Positions 31,823 to 39,662 of a stretch of DNA of 41,250 nt are shown one piece after another (the first letter of the stretch is position 1; every line of letters starts with the position of its first letter). Position numbers and translations under genes: made by a program. The notes beneath the pieces are model-generated. The model ran no database searches. It saw nothing but the letters and a program-made list of their open reading frames with translations, and was not told the DNA's origin. Source of the stretch: Bacteroidetes bacterium UBA3022 (lineage in GTDB: Bacteria > Bacteroidota > Bacteroidia > Chitinophagales > BACL12); NCBI GenBank assembly GCA_002346225.1, contig DDYY01000026.1, positions 1-41,250 of the forward strand, written 5' to 3'.

Positions 31823-32782
31823 TTATGCTTCAACTTCCGAGAAAACACCCATGGCGGAAAATTTTCTTATCCGCTCATCAATGCGTTTGTCGGGTTCTAT
31901 GACCACCAGTTCATCATAAGCTTTCAGTATTTCCTCCTTGATAATCTGAGCCATCTCTTCAGGATGTGCATGTGCACCACCTAAAGGCTCCTTAATAATG
32001 CCATCTATCAAATGGTTGCGCAGGTTGTCTTCAGAAGTAAGCTTCAAAGCTTCTGCTGCCTGTTCCTTAAAATCCCACGAACGCCAAAGTATGGAGGAGC
32101 ATGACTCCGGAGATATTACCGAATACCATGTATTATCCAACATCAGCACACGGTCACCAATACCGATTCCCAATGCTCCGCCGGAGGCACCTTCACCAAT
32201 GATAATACAAATAACAGGCACCTTCATGCCTACCATTTCATAAATATTGCGGGCAATAGCTTCAGCCTGTCCGCGCTCCTCTGCTTCCAGTCCGGGGAAT
32301 GCACCCGGTGTGTCGATGAAGGTTACTATAGGCTTATCAAATTTCTCAGCCAGTCGCATAAGCCGCAGTGCTTTCCGGTATCCTTCGGGATTGGCCATCC
32401 CAAAATTCCTGTACTGCCGCATCTTGGTGTTCACCCCTTTCTGATGGCCTATCAGCATGAAAGTCTGACCGTCAATATCTCCAAAACCACCCACAATGGC
32501 CTTATCGTCTTTTACATTCCGGTCGCCATGCAACTCCGTGAAATGGCTGCATATATTTTCTATGTAATAAAGTGTATAGGGGCGGTCCGGATGCCGTGAC
32601 AATTGTACCTTTTGCCATGGGTTGAGACTGGAGTAAATCGTTTCCTTCTGGCTCTTTATTTTTTCCAGCAGTTCCTTTTCAGGCTGGCTGATATCAATGC
32701 CTTGCTTTTCACCTACTTCCCGGAGTTTTTCCAACTCTTCGTACAGGTCGGCAATGGGTTGTTCAAAATCTAGAAATACCAT
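31823..32782 (-). CDS. accA: Acetyl-CoA carboxylase carboxyltransferase subunit alpha
   Basis: A 319-residue subunit that, with AccD, transfers carboxyl from biotin to acetyl-CoA in fatty acid synthesis. The motifs are LSRHPDRPYTLYYIE, HGDRNVKDDKAIVGG, GMANPEGYRKALRLM, FIDTPGAFPGLEAEERGQ, IIGEGASGGALGIG and WYSVISPESCSSILW, all in the family order. Length is standard. A TAATTTTG promoter element ends 4 bases before the ATG, implying a leaderless mRNA for the accA-DUF6913-dapA operon. Confidence 0.97.
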   Translation of the reverse strand: MVFLDFEQPIADLYEELEKLREVGEKQGIDISQPEKELLEKIKSQKETIYSSLNPWQKVQLSRHPDRPYTLYYIENICSHFTELHGDRNVKDDKAIVGGFGDIDGQTFMLIGHQKGVNTKMRQYRNFGMANPEGYRKALRLMRLAEKFDKPIVTFIDTPGAFPGLEAEERGQAEAIARNIYEMVGMKVPVICIIIGEGASGGALGIGIGDRVLMLDNTWYSVISPESCSSILWRSWDFKEQAAEALKLTSEDNLRNHLIDGIIKEPLGGAHAHPEEMAQIIKEEILKAYDELVVIEPDKRIDERIRKFSAMGVFSEVEA

Positions 32783-32786
32783 AATT

Positions 32787-32794
32787 CAAAATTA
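32787..32794 (-). promoter_or_regulatory. Bacteroidota -7 promoter element (TAATTTTG), leaderless position, for accA
   Basis: The minus strand reads TAATTTTG, then AATT, then the accA ATG. Only 4 bases separate the element from the start codon, so transcription should begin at or next to the A of the ATG. Confidence 0.6.
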
Positions 32795-32851
32795 CAGAAT
32801 AATGGAACATAAGTAAACATCGAATGCCCTGATGTGGCGTTTGCTCAATTT

Positions 32852-32880
32852 TTTGGCACAGAAATAGCATATTCTATAAT
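32852..32880 (+). promoter_or_regulatory. Hybrid-looking promoter for the DUF4476 gene
   Basis: TTTG (32852-32855), 19 bases, then TATAAT (32875-32880). The spacing fits the Bacteroidota TTTG/TAnnTTTG layout, while TTGGCA-N16-TATAAT also fits an E. coli type sigma-70 promoter. A GGAGG at 32886-32890 precedes the ATG at 32896. Confidence 0.45.
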
Positions 32881-32895
32881 AAAATGGAGGTTTTT

Positions 32896-33600
32896 ATGAA
32901 AAATGTACTACTGGGAATTTTGATGATAGCAAGTTCATTTGCATCAGCACATGTTCCAGGCATGTCCTTCCTGGAAATCAGGTCTAAATCCGGGCCGGTA
33001 TCTATCTCTATCAATCGGCAGACTCCGGGTGCTCCATCTATGTTATACAGTGTTCCGGCTTTACCTCCCGGCAATCACCTGGTAGAAGTTTACAGTGCCG
33101 CCGGATGTCACCACTTCGGTCCTCACGAGCCACAGTGCAGACAGGTATTGCTATACTCCGGCAATATTTATGTGCAGCCCGGTACGAGGGTCAGTGCAGT
33201 ATATGAGCACAAACGGGGTATCAGGATAAAACAAGTGCAGACCATCGGTGCTCCGGCAGTCCAGGGTTACCCCACATGGCAACCTAATTACGGCTATGCC
33301 TACAGTCCCATGACGGTTATTTCCAGGCCGGCTTTTGAAGCCTACCTTGGCACCATAGATAATCAATGGACAGACAGCAACAGATTGCTGGTAGCAAAGC
33401 AGGGTTTACAGTACCATTTTCTGACAACTGCGATGGTTATTGAAGTCATGGAAGAATTCTGGACGGAGTCTGCCAGACTGGAGTTTGCCAAGGCTGCCTA
33501 CACAAGGGTAGTTGATCCGCAATACTATTACCTTGTTAACGAGGTATTCTGGCACAGCAGCAGTGTGCAAGAACTCGACAGGTTCATAAGAGGTTTTTAA
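32896..33600 (+). CDS. Secreted protein with C-terminal DUF4476 domain
   Basis: A 234-residue protein with a signal peptide (VLLGILMIASSFASA). The N-terminal half (about 22-130) is beta-rich with VSISINRQ, VPALPPGNHLVEVY and IYVQPGTRVSAVY, like a small PEGA-type or Ig-type domain. The C-terminal part (about 140-234) matches the DUF4476 pattern: DSNRLLVAKQGLQYHFLTTAMVIEVM (helices) and FWTESARLEFAKAAYTRVVDPQYYYLVNEVF, shown here for Trp, Arg-Leu, Ala-Tyr and Asp. Function is unknown. The start at 32896 is preferred over the ATG at 32884 because GGAGG lies 6 bases before it and the signal peptide then begins MKNVLLG. A terminator follows. Confidence 0.75.
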   Translation: MKNVLLGILMIASSFASAHVPGMSFLEIRSKSGPVSISINRQTPGAPSMLYSVPALPPGNHLVEVYSAAGCHHFGPHEPQCRQVLLYSGNIYVQPGTRVSAVYEHKRGIRIKQVQTIGAPAVQGYPTWQPNYGYAYSPMTVISRPAFEAYLGTIDNQWTDSNRLLVAKQGLQYHFLTTAMVIEVMEEFWTESARLEFAKAAYTRVVDPQYYYLVNEVFWHSSSVQELDRFIRGF

Positions 33601-33604
33601 AAGT

Positions 33605-33639
33605 AAAGGCATGGTGTTGTCAATACACCATGCCTTTTT
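33605..33639 (+). terminator. Rho-independent terminator, possibly bidirectional
   Basis: A 13-bp perfect stem AAAGGCATGGTGT / ACACCATGCCTTT with a 7-base loop (33618-33624) and T-rich 3' side. It follows the DUF4476 stop by 4 bases. Read on the minus strand it ends TTTACTTTT, so it may also serve the convergent metallo-hydrolase gene. Confidence 0.9.
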
Positions 33640-33646
33640 CTATTTT

Positions 33647-35068
33647 TTAAAGAAGTGTAGTGGGACAGACGTATTCAGTCAATTCCATTTTCCCCAGCGC
33701 CTTAATAGCCTTTATACCACCATCCACATTCACCAGGTTGTTGTAGCCTTGTGTTTTCATGATAGAAATGAAAGTGGTGGAACGATACCCGGATGCGCAA
33801 TGCACATAGTACTTCACTTTTTTGTCCAGGTTGCCATTGTTTTCGCGGATATAATCCAGCGGCAAGTTGATAGCTCCTACCACATGTTCACTGTCATATT
33901 CGCTTTTCTTCCTTACATCCAGAATGGTAATTCCTTCGGCTTGAGCTAAATCGGCTAACGCATCGGCCTCTATGGCTTCTATGAAGTCGACAGAGAAGCC
34001 TGCATTTTTCCAGTCGTTTATATTACCGTCGAGGTAGCCAATGGTATGGTCGTATCCAACCCTGGATAATCGTTTGATGGCTTCCTTTACCCTGCCCGGT
34101 TCAGCAACCAAAAGTATTTTTTGGTGAATATCCGGTATGAGCGTACCTGCCCAGACAGCGAAGTTCCCATCCAGACTGATATTGATAGCTCCCGGAATAA
34201 ATGCCTTTTCAAATTCTTTTTGATGCCGTGTCTCTACTATTAGTGCACCGGTGGCAGCCTTTACCTTATTGAATTCCTCAGGGGATAGGGGGGTATTTCC
34301 TTTGGTCATCACCTCATCAAAGCTGGTGTAGCCCTGGATGTTCATCAACACATTTTTAGGGAAGTAGCCCGGAGGTGGAGTAAGACCGTGGAGCAGTTCT
34401 TTCAGAAAGTCTGCCTCAGAAAGGGCGGTATTGAGTGCATAATTGGTGCGTTTCTGATTGCCCAGTGTATCACTGGTTTCAGCGCTCATGTTTTTGCCGC
34501 AGGCAGATCCGGCTCCATGACCAGGATAGATGATGATATCATCCGGCAAGGGCATAATCTTTTCTCTCAGGGAATGGTACAGCATACTTCCCAGTTTCTC
34601 AGGTGTCAGGTCTGCAATCACCTTTTGCGCGAGATCAGGCCTGCCTACATCACCAATGAACAGCGTATCGCCTGTAAAGAGGGCTATTTTTTCATCCTCT
34701 TCATCCGTCAACAGGTAGCAACTGCTTTCCAGTGTGTGTCCCGGCGTATGCAGCAGTTGAATGTGGACATCGCCCAGTTGAAACTTTTCACCGTCATGTG
34801 CGATGTGGGCCTTGAATCCGGTTTCCATGGATGTAGGGCCATATACTATGGTAGCCCCTGTTTGTGCAGCGAGATCCTTATGTCCTGAAACAAAATCAGC
34901 ATGGAAATGGGTCTCGAAAATATATCGGATGGTAGCATTGCGTTCGCGTGCCATCTCCAGATAGGGTTCCACCTCGCGAAGCGGATCAATTACTGCCGCC
35001 TCTCCGTTGCTTTCAATAAAATAGGCTCCTTGTGCAAGGCATGCGGTGTATAGCTGTTCAACCTTCAT
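33647..35068 (-). CDS. MBL-fold hydrolase with two rhodanese domains (persulfide dioxygenase/sulfurtransferase-like)
   Basis: A 473-residue cytosolic fusion. The metallo-beta-lactamase domain (about 1-235) has THFHAD (residues 53-58), GHTLESSCYLL, FTGDTLFIGDVGRPDL and YPGHGAGSACGK, the ETHE1/persulfide dioxygenase pattern. Rhodanese domain 1 (about 265-360) has no cysteine at its active loop (LLVAEPGRVKEA), so it is probably inactive. Rhodanese domain 2 (about 370-460) carries Cys424 in VHCASGYRS. The family oxidises or transfers sulfane sulfur from glutathione or low-molecular-weight thiols. The ATG at 35068 is chosen over a 38-residue extension because a TATTTTTG promoter element lies 16 bases before it. 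Confidence 0.93.
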   Translation of the reverse strand: MKVEQLYTACLAQGAYFIESNGEAAVIDPLREVEPYLEMARERNATIRYIFETHFHADFVSGHKDLAAQTGATIVYGPTSMETGFKAHIAHDGEKFQLGDVHIQLLHTPGHTLESSCYLLTDEEDEKIALFTGDTLFIGDVGRPDLAQKVIADLTPEKLGSMLYHSLREKIMPLPDDIIIYPGHGAGSACGKNMSAETSDTLGNQKRTNYALNTALSEADFLKELLHGLTPPPGYFPKNVLMNIQGYTSFDEVMTKGNTPLSPEEFNKVKAATGALIVETRHQKEFEKAFIPGAINISLDGNFAVWAGTLIPDIHQKILLVAEPGRVKEAIKRLSRVGYDHTIGYLDGNINDWKNAGFSVDFIEAIEADALADLAQAEGITILDVRKKSEYDSEHVVGAINLPLDYIRENNGNLDKKVKYYVHCASGYRSTTFISIMKTQGYNNLVNVDGGIKAIKALGKMELTEYVCPTTLL

Positions 35069-35084
35069 ATCTATTGTTTTTTTG

Positions 35085-35092
35085 CAAAAATA
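35085..35092 (-). promoter_or_regulatory. Bacteroidota -7 promoter element (TATTTTTG)
   Basis: The minus strand reads TATTTTTG, an exact TAnnTTTG match 16 bases before the ATG at 35068. It fixes the start of the MBL/rhodanese gene. Confidence 0.6.
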
Positions 35093-35110
35093 GCAGCACC
35101 CTCTGCCGCT

Positions 35111-35128
35111 TTTGGTTACTTTGGTTAC
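35111..35128. repeat. Perfect 9-bp tandem repeat (TTTGGTTAC x2)
   Basis: Two head-to-tail copies, 35111-35119 and 35120-35128, lie 18 bases upstream of the -7 element of the MBL/rhodanese gene, in the -33 region or just above it. This is a position where an operator could sit. The rest of the 250-base divergent region (35069-35318) shows no gene. Confidence 0.5.
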
Positions 35129-35318
35129 AGAGGCAGACTTTGCCCAATACGCCATAAAATTAGAAGTGGCTGAAATGAGCACAGTTGAGATTCGTCACTC
35201 TTTCGGTTCATTTATATCAAATGCAACAAGTGCTGAAGGCAGCGTTTTTAATGTATGGTAATTTCAAATTGCTTACTTTGGTCATGAAACCATCCAGATA
35301 TACAACTGTTATAAGCAT

Positions 35319-35957
35319 ATGCAGAAGTTCATTCCCATTTTTCCATTAGCTATGGTTGCCTTTCCGGGAGAGGTCTTGCATTTACATATATTCGAAGAGC
35401 GCTATAAGCAATTGATCAATGAATGTGTAGAGGAAGATAAGACTTTCGGTATACCGCCGGTTGCAGAAAAGCGTATGCTGGACTATGGTACCGAAATGCG
35501 GGTGCTGCGAATTGACAAACGCTATGCGACAGGTGAATTAGATATCACCGTGGAGGGTTTGCATGCTTTCAGAATGCTGGAGCGACTGGATGAGGTGCCC
35601 GATAAGCTCTATATGGGCGCTGTGGTGGATATTCTCGATAACAGGAACATACTGCACGGACCTACCCAACGGCGATTGTCAGAAGCTGTTAAGAAGCTTT
35701 TTGAATTGCTGGAAATAGAGAAGGAAATCCTACCATCAGCATCCAAATACTATTCCTTTGAACTGGGACATCTGGTAGGTCTTGAAATGTTGCAGGAATA
35801 CGAATTGCTGAAGCATGAAAGTGAAGCCATCAGGCAGCGCATCCTGCTGGAACATATTCGAACCATGTTGCCATCCGTGCAGCAGATGGCAGACATTCGG
35901 GAGCGGGCCCGGTTAAATGGCCATTTCAGGATTACGTATCCTCCTGATCTGAAATAA
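35319..35957 (+). CDS. Lon N-terminal (substrate-binding) domain protein
   Basis: A 212-residue stand-alone LON domain, without the ATPase and protease parts. The N-terminus IPIFPLAMVAFPGEVLHLHIFEERYKQL is shown here by its key residues FPL, FPGE and HIFEERY, and is diagnostic. Beta-rich residues 1-105 are followed by a helical bundle (about 115-205). Such proteins may act as substrate adaptors, but no partner is known here. A 7/8 promoter match (TTACTTTG, 35273-35280) lies upstream, and a strong terminator directly follows the stop. Confidence 0.92.
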   Translation: MQKFIPIFPLAMVAFPGEVLHLHIFEERYKQLINECVEEDKTFGIPPVAEKRMLDYGTEMRVLRIDKRYATGELDITVEGLHAFRMLERLDEVPDKLYMGAVVDILDNRNILHGPTQRRLSEAVKKLFELLEIEKEILPSASKYYSFELGHLVGLEMLQEYELLKHESEAIRQRILLEHIRTMLPSVQQMADIRERARLNGHFRITYPPDLK

Positions 35958-35988
35958 AAAAAAGCCGTCCATACCGGACGGCTTTTTT
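35958..35988. terminator. Bidirectional rho-independent terminator
   Basis: Stem AAAGCCGTCC / GGACGGCTTT with loop ATACC (35971-35975), flanked by A-run on the left and T-run on the right. It serves the Lon-domain gene (+) and the FG-GAP gene (-), which end 48 bases apart. Confidence 0.92.
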
Positions 35989-36005
35989 CATATATCAAAA
36001 TGGAC

Positions 36006-39000
36006 TTACTTAGCTGCTGTCGGAGCGGGATAAACCATCCGCCTTGCGCCTGAATAAGACACTGCTTCTATGGATTCCATTTGCGGTGTCAGTCGAATGA
36101 ACTTGCTACTCTGACTCAGGTAACCAGAACCTGCATACAGTTCAACCGTGCGCTTGCTACCATCTTTCATGGTGATGATAGCCCTGGCATCATTAGCCTG
36201 CATTGGAATAGTAGTTATCGGATTGATCAGCTTGAAGCTGGCCATAGGACCATCGGCATTACCGAGCAGGTAAACGGGTTGTTTTTTAGCACCTGCCAGA
36301 ATAACTGCCATACCCTTGGAATCGCCGTCATTTCTGAATCCGGTGATATAACTTCTCGCAGGTTGGAAGGTACCATCGCCGTTGCCGAGCAACAGGATAC
36401 CGGTACCCGCATCATGACGTGTAATCTCAATTTCAGTATTGTAGAAATTACCTTGTGTAAGGATATCTACAAATCCGTCGTTGTTGAAATCATCAGTCAC
36501 CATACCGAACAATACGGAAATCTGCGCTTCATTAGGCAGGAACTTTATGGAGAATTTTCCTTTGCCTTCGTTAATGAGGACAGCCGAATTGAAGATATAA
36601 GCTGATTTATGAATGGCCTTGTCCAGGTTTTCGGCTCCGAACATTTCTGTAAGATCTGCCTTTCCGAAAGAATCCCAGTCGGGGAATTTCTCACCGATTG
36701 AAGGCATCTGCTCCAGCAGGCGCTCTCTTGTTTTAACCGGATAAAGCGCATCATGCTGATAGTAGGCCATGATGAATTCTTCTTTGCCGTTCTTATCGAA
36801 GTCAGCGAGGTAGGCTTCCAGTGGTAATGCTCTTCCATCCGATTCGGCAACGGTATTGCGGTATCTTCTGTTGGTACCAAAGTTTCCTACCACATAGTCC
36901 ATGTCGCCATCGTTATCGAAGTCGGCACCGGAAATGCTCTGCCACCATCCGGTGGTATTGCCCAGGCCGGTAGCAGCACTTACATTTTCAAACTTGCCAC
37001 CGTTGTTTTTAAGGAAGGTCAGTTCCATCCAGTCGCCGGTAATTATCAGGTCGAGCTGGTTGTCATTGTTGAAGTCGGTCCATAATGCAGAAGTAACCAT
37101 GCCCAAATCTTTGAGGTCTGGTGCCATCTTCTGGCTGACATCGGTAAACTTGCCATTGTTGTTTTGTAATATGTAACTGCTGGTGGATGCGAGGTAACGA
37201 CCGGGAACCTGTCTGCCACCTACAAATAAATCCATATCGCCGTCTTTGTCATAATCGGAAGCGGTAACCACGGATGTGCTGACGGTAATGGCCGGAAGGG
37301 CATCAGCAGCGCGGGTAAATTTACCGCTACCATCATTGATATACAGCCGATCAGCATACCTGCTGTCGTTTTCCGGATATTCATTGCCACCGGAAGCGAC
37401 GTACAGATCCATATCACCATCGTTGTCGGCATCGAAGAACAGGATACCGGCATCTTCCATCTTGGCATCTTCTGCATGATCAGCCGCGAAGCTGGTAGCA
37501 GTGAAAGTACCATTGGCATTTTGCTGGTAGAGTGCTCCGGATTGTCCGATAGCTCCGCCAATAAAGAAGTCTTCCAGACCATCTCCATTCACATCGGCCA
37601 CTCCGATTCCGGGTGCGAGGGAACTCATTTTATGGGGCAGGAGGTATTCGCGCAGGAAGTCATCGAAATCATTTTCCTTGTGCACAAAGTCGGTGCCCGT
37701 TTCAGCAGTGCTGGCTACGAAGAGCTTTTCACCCATTGGATGAGGATCAAATTGGATATTCTTGGAGGCAGCTGAATGGCGCAAGGCAACGACCTGATTG
37801 GCAGGTACATCCCGCATGATTTGACGTGATCCGTCCAACCACTCAATTTCCACTACATCCACTTTTTCAGCATTACCCAGACCGAAGTAGAGGTCATCCT
37901 CCATGGTAGTGATATAGCCTCTTACGTTGGCATGCTGAATGAACTGTTGTTGACCATTTACCCAGATGCGCACCTTGGTGCCCAATCCCATAGAGTTTTT
38001 GGCATAACCTTCTTCCACCTTGAAGTGAAGGAAGTTGTTGTTATCCATTTTCTGGGAGTTGTTGCGATAAATCCAGGGTGTTTCATTGACGTTGCTGGAT
38101 ACAATGTCGATATCGCCATCATTATCCAGGTCAGCATAACCTGCACCATAAGTAATGGAAGGGAAGTAAATACCCCATTCGTCTCTGGCGTCGGTGAATG
38201 TAAGGTCGCCGTTATTTTTGAAGATGAAGTTGGGATGGCTCAGTACGTAGTGCGGCAATTTATCGCGCACTTCATAGTAAACAGAGCTATCCTGAATCCG
38301 CACTGCTCTTCTGAGTTTGTGGTAGGTTTCTGATTCATCGACGTGGAAGTCACGAAGGAAACCGTTGGCAATGAAAAGGTCCTTATTGCCATCGTTGTCG
38401 TAGTCGGCAAAAATGGTCGACCAGCTCCAGTCGGTGGTAGCTGCACCAGCTGTGCGGCTTATCTCACCAAAAGTTCCATCTCCATTGTTCAATTGCAGAG
38501 AGTTGGAGCGGTTCTGGTAGCCGTAACCTGCATTGAGCAGGATACGCATAACTTCTACCCGGCTGGAGAGCATGAAGGTCTTGTAAGTGTAGTTGTCTTC
38601 CATGTCCATGTCGGCAACCACTACATCAAGAAAACCGTCGTTGTTGAAATCTGAAACATCCGTACCCATGGAGTTGATACTGGTCTTTTTCAGCGATGTC
38701 AGTGATTCGTCCCTGAAAGTTCCATCACCATTATTCATGTATACGAAGTCGTACATGGCATAGTCGTTAGAAACAAATACATCGAGAAATCCATCATTGT
38801 TGAGGTCACCAACAGTAGCACTCAGGCCATATCCGTGGTTATTTATACCAACTTCCAGGTGCTTTTCTTCAAATGTTCCATCACCGTTGTTGACGTAGAA
38901 ATGGTCGCTGAGGTTAACACCCTTTTCAATTTTCTGGAAGTACTTGGTTTTGTTCTTGTCGATAAAGTCTACCGGGTGGGTAACCAGGTACATATCCAGG

Positions 39001-39629
39001 TCACCATCGTTGTCATAATCGAAGAAGTCGGCATGTGTAGAGAAAGATTGATCGGCCAGTCCGGCTTCTTTTGCTTTTTCCACAAAGGTCATATCGCCGT
39101 TATTCACCCAAAGCCGGTTGGTCCGTTTTTCAGGATCGTCCCAGCGGGAGTTACAGATATAGATATCCAGGTCACCATCACCATCGTAGTCTACCATGGT
39201 GGCACCATAAGAAAACTCCCAGTCTTCAGTGACAATGCCACTCTGCTCTGTTACATCTTCAAACTTGAGGTTGCCCTTGTTGATGTACAGCTTATTGGGA
39301 ACGAGGTTACCGGTGAAAAACAAGTCCTGAAGACCATCCTGGTTCACGTCTCCGATACAAACGCCACCTCCATTATAAATGTAGGAGTAGCGCCACCAGT
39401 TCACTTCATAGTTTTCTGTAAGGTCATTGACGAAATCAATTCCGGTGGATTTACCGGTAAGGATATCGAACCGCTTACCGTTGTCGGAATCCAGGGCAAC
39501 TTCTTTCGACTTATCAATAATTACAGAGCCTCGGGTATCACTATCGCCGGTGTTGAATAGTTTACAGGAGCTAAACCCTGTAACCGCCAGCAGTATGGTC
39601 AGACCGGCTAATGTTTGTTGTAACTTCAT
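36006..39629 (-). CDS. FG-GAP/VCBS repeat lipoprotein with ASPIC/UnbV domain
   Basis: A 1207-residue surface or periplasmic lipoprotein (lipobox ending SSC, lipidated Cys22). It carries many FG-GAP/VCBS repeats with Ca2+-binding D-x-D/N-x-D-G motifs, such as DVNQDGLQDLFF, DYDGDGDLDIYI, DFNNDGFLDVVV and DADNDGDMDLYV, arranged in two seven-bladed propeller-like halves. An ASPIC/UnbV domain (about residues 545-615, with ANVRGYITTMEDDLYFGLG and VEIEWLDGS, key residues R, Y, GLG) lies between the halves. The family resembles CRTAC1-like adhesion or binding proteins, and in Bacteroidota pairs often accompany SusC/SusD systems. It is 33 bases downstream of a paralogue and probably co-transcribed. 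Function is inferred only as binding at the cell surface. Confidence 0.92.
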   Translation of the reverse strand: MKLQQTLAGLTILLAVTGFSSCKLFNTGDSDTRGSVIIDKSKEVALDSDNGKRFDILTGKSTGIDFVNDLTENYEVNWWRYSYIYNGGGVCIGDVNQDGLQDLFFTGNLVPNKLYINKGNLKFEDVTEQSGIVTEDWEFSYGATMVDYDGDGDLDIYICNSRWDDPEKRTNRLWVNNGDMTFVEKAKEAGLADQSFSTHADFFDYDNDGDLDMYLVTHPVDFIDKNKTKYFQKIEKGVNLSDHFYVNNGDGTFEEKHLEVGINNHGYGLSATVGDLNNDGFLDVFVSNDYAMYDFVYMNNGDGTFRDESLTSLKKTSINSMGTDVSDFNNDGFLDVVVADMDMEDNYTYKTFMLSSRVEVMRILLNAGYGYQNRSNSLQLNNGDGTFGEISRTAGAATTDWSWSTIFADYDNDGNKDLFIANGFLRDFHVDESETYHKLRRAVRIQDSSVYYEVRDKLPHYVLSHPNFIFKNNGDLTFTDARDEWGIYFPSITYGAGYADLDNDGDIDIVSSNVNETPWIYRNNSQKMDNNNFLHFKVEEGYAKNSMGLGTKVRIWVNGQQQFIQHANVRGYITTMEDDLYFGLGNAEKVDVVEIEWLDGSRQIMRDVPANQVVALRHSAASKNIQFDPHPMGEKLFVASTAETGTDFVHKENDFDDFLREYLLPHKMSSLAPGIGVADVNGDGLEDFFIGGAIGQSGALYQQNANGTFTATSFAADHAEDAKMEDAGILFFDADNDGDMDLYVASGGNEYPENDSRYADRLYINDGSGKFTRAADALPAITVSTSVVTASDYDKDGDMDLFVGGRQVPGRYLASTSSYILQNNNGKFTDVSQKMAPDLKDLGMVTSALWTDFNNDNQLDLIITGDWMELTFLKNNGGKFENVSAATGLGNTTGWWQSISGADFDNDGDMDYVVGNFGTNRRYRNTVAESDGRALPLEAYLADFDKNGKEEFIMAYYQHDALYPVKTRERLLEQMPSIGEKFPDWDSFGKADLTEMFGAENLDKAIHKSAYIFNSAVLINEGKGKFSIKFLPNEAQISVLFGMVTDDFNNDGFVDILTQGNFYNTEIEITRHDAGTGILLLGNGDGTFQPARSYITGFRNDGDSKGMAVILAGAKKQPVYLLGNADGPMASFKLINPITTIPMQANDARAIITMKDGSKRTVELYAGSGYLSQSSKFIRLTPQMESIEAVSYSGARRMVYPAPTAAK

Positions 39630-39662
39630 AAAATAGATTGATATATGTGAGTTTTCTTTAGG

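Noticed and set aside
35069..35182. In-frame N-terminal extension of the MBL/rhodanese gene (38 residues)
   Set aside because: It contains the TATTTTTG promoter and the tandem repeat, and the sequence is unlike the family N-terminus, which begins MKVEQLYT.
38835..39560. Long open frame on the plus strand opposite the FG-GAP gene
   Set aside because: It mirrors the low-complexity Asp/Gly-rich repeats on the coding strand (Val/Ile-rich antisense translation); no start context or family resemblance. The same holds for 40116-41186.
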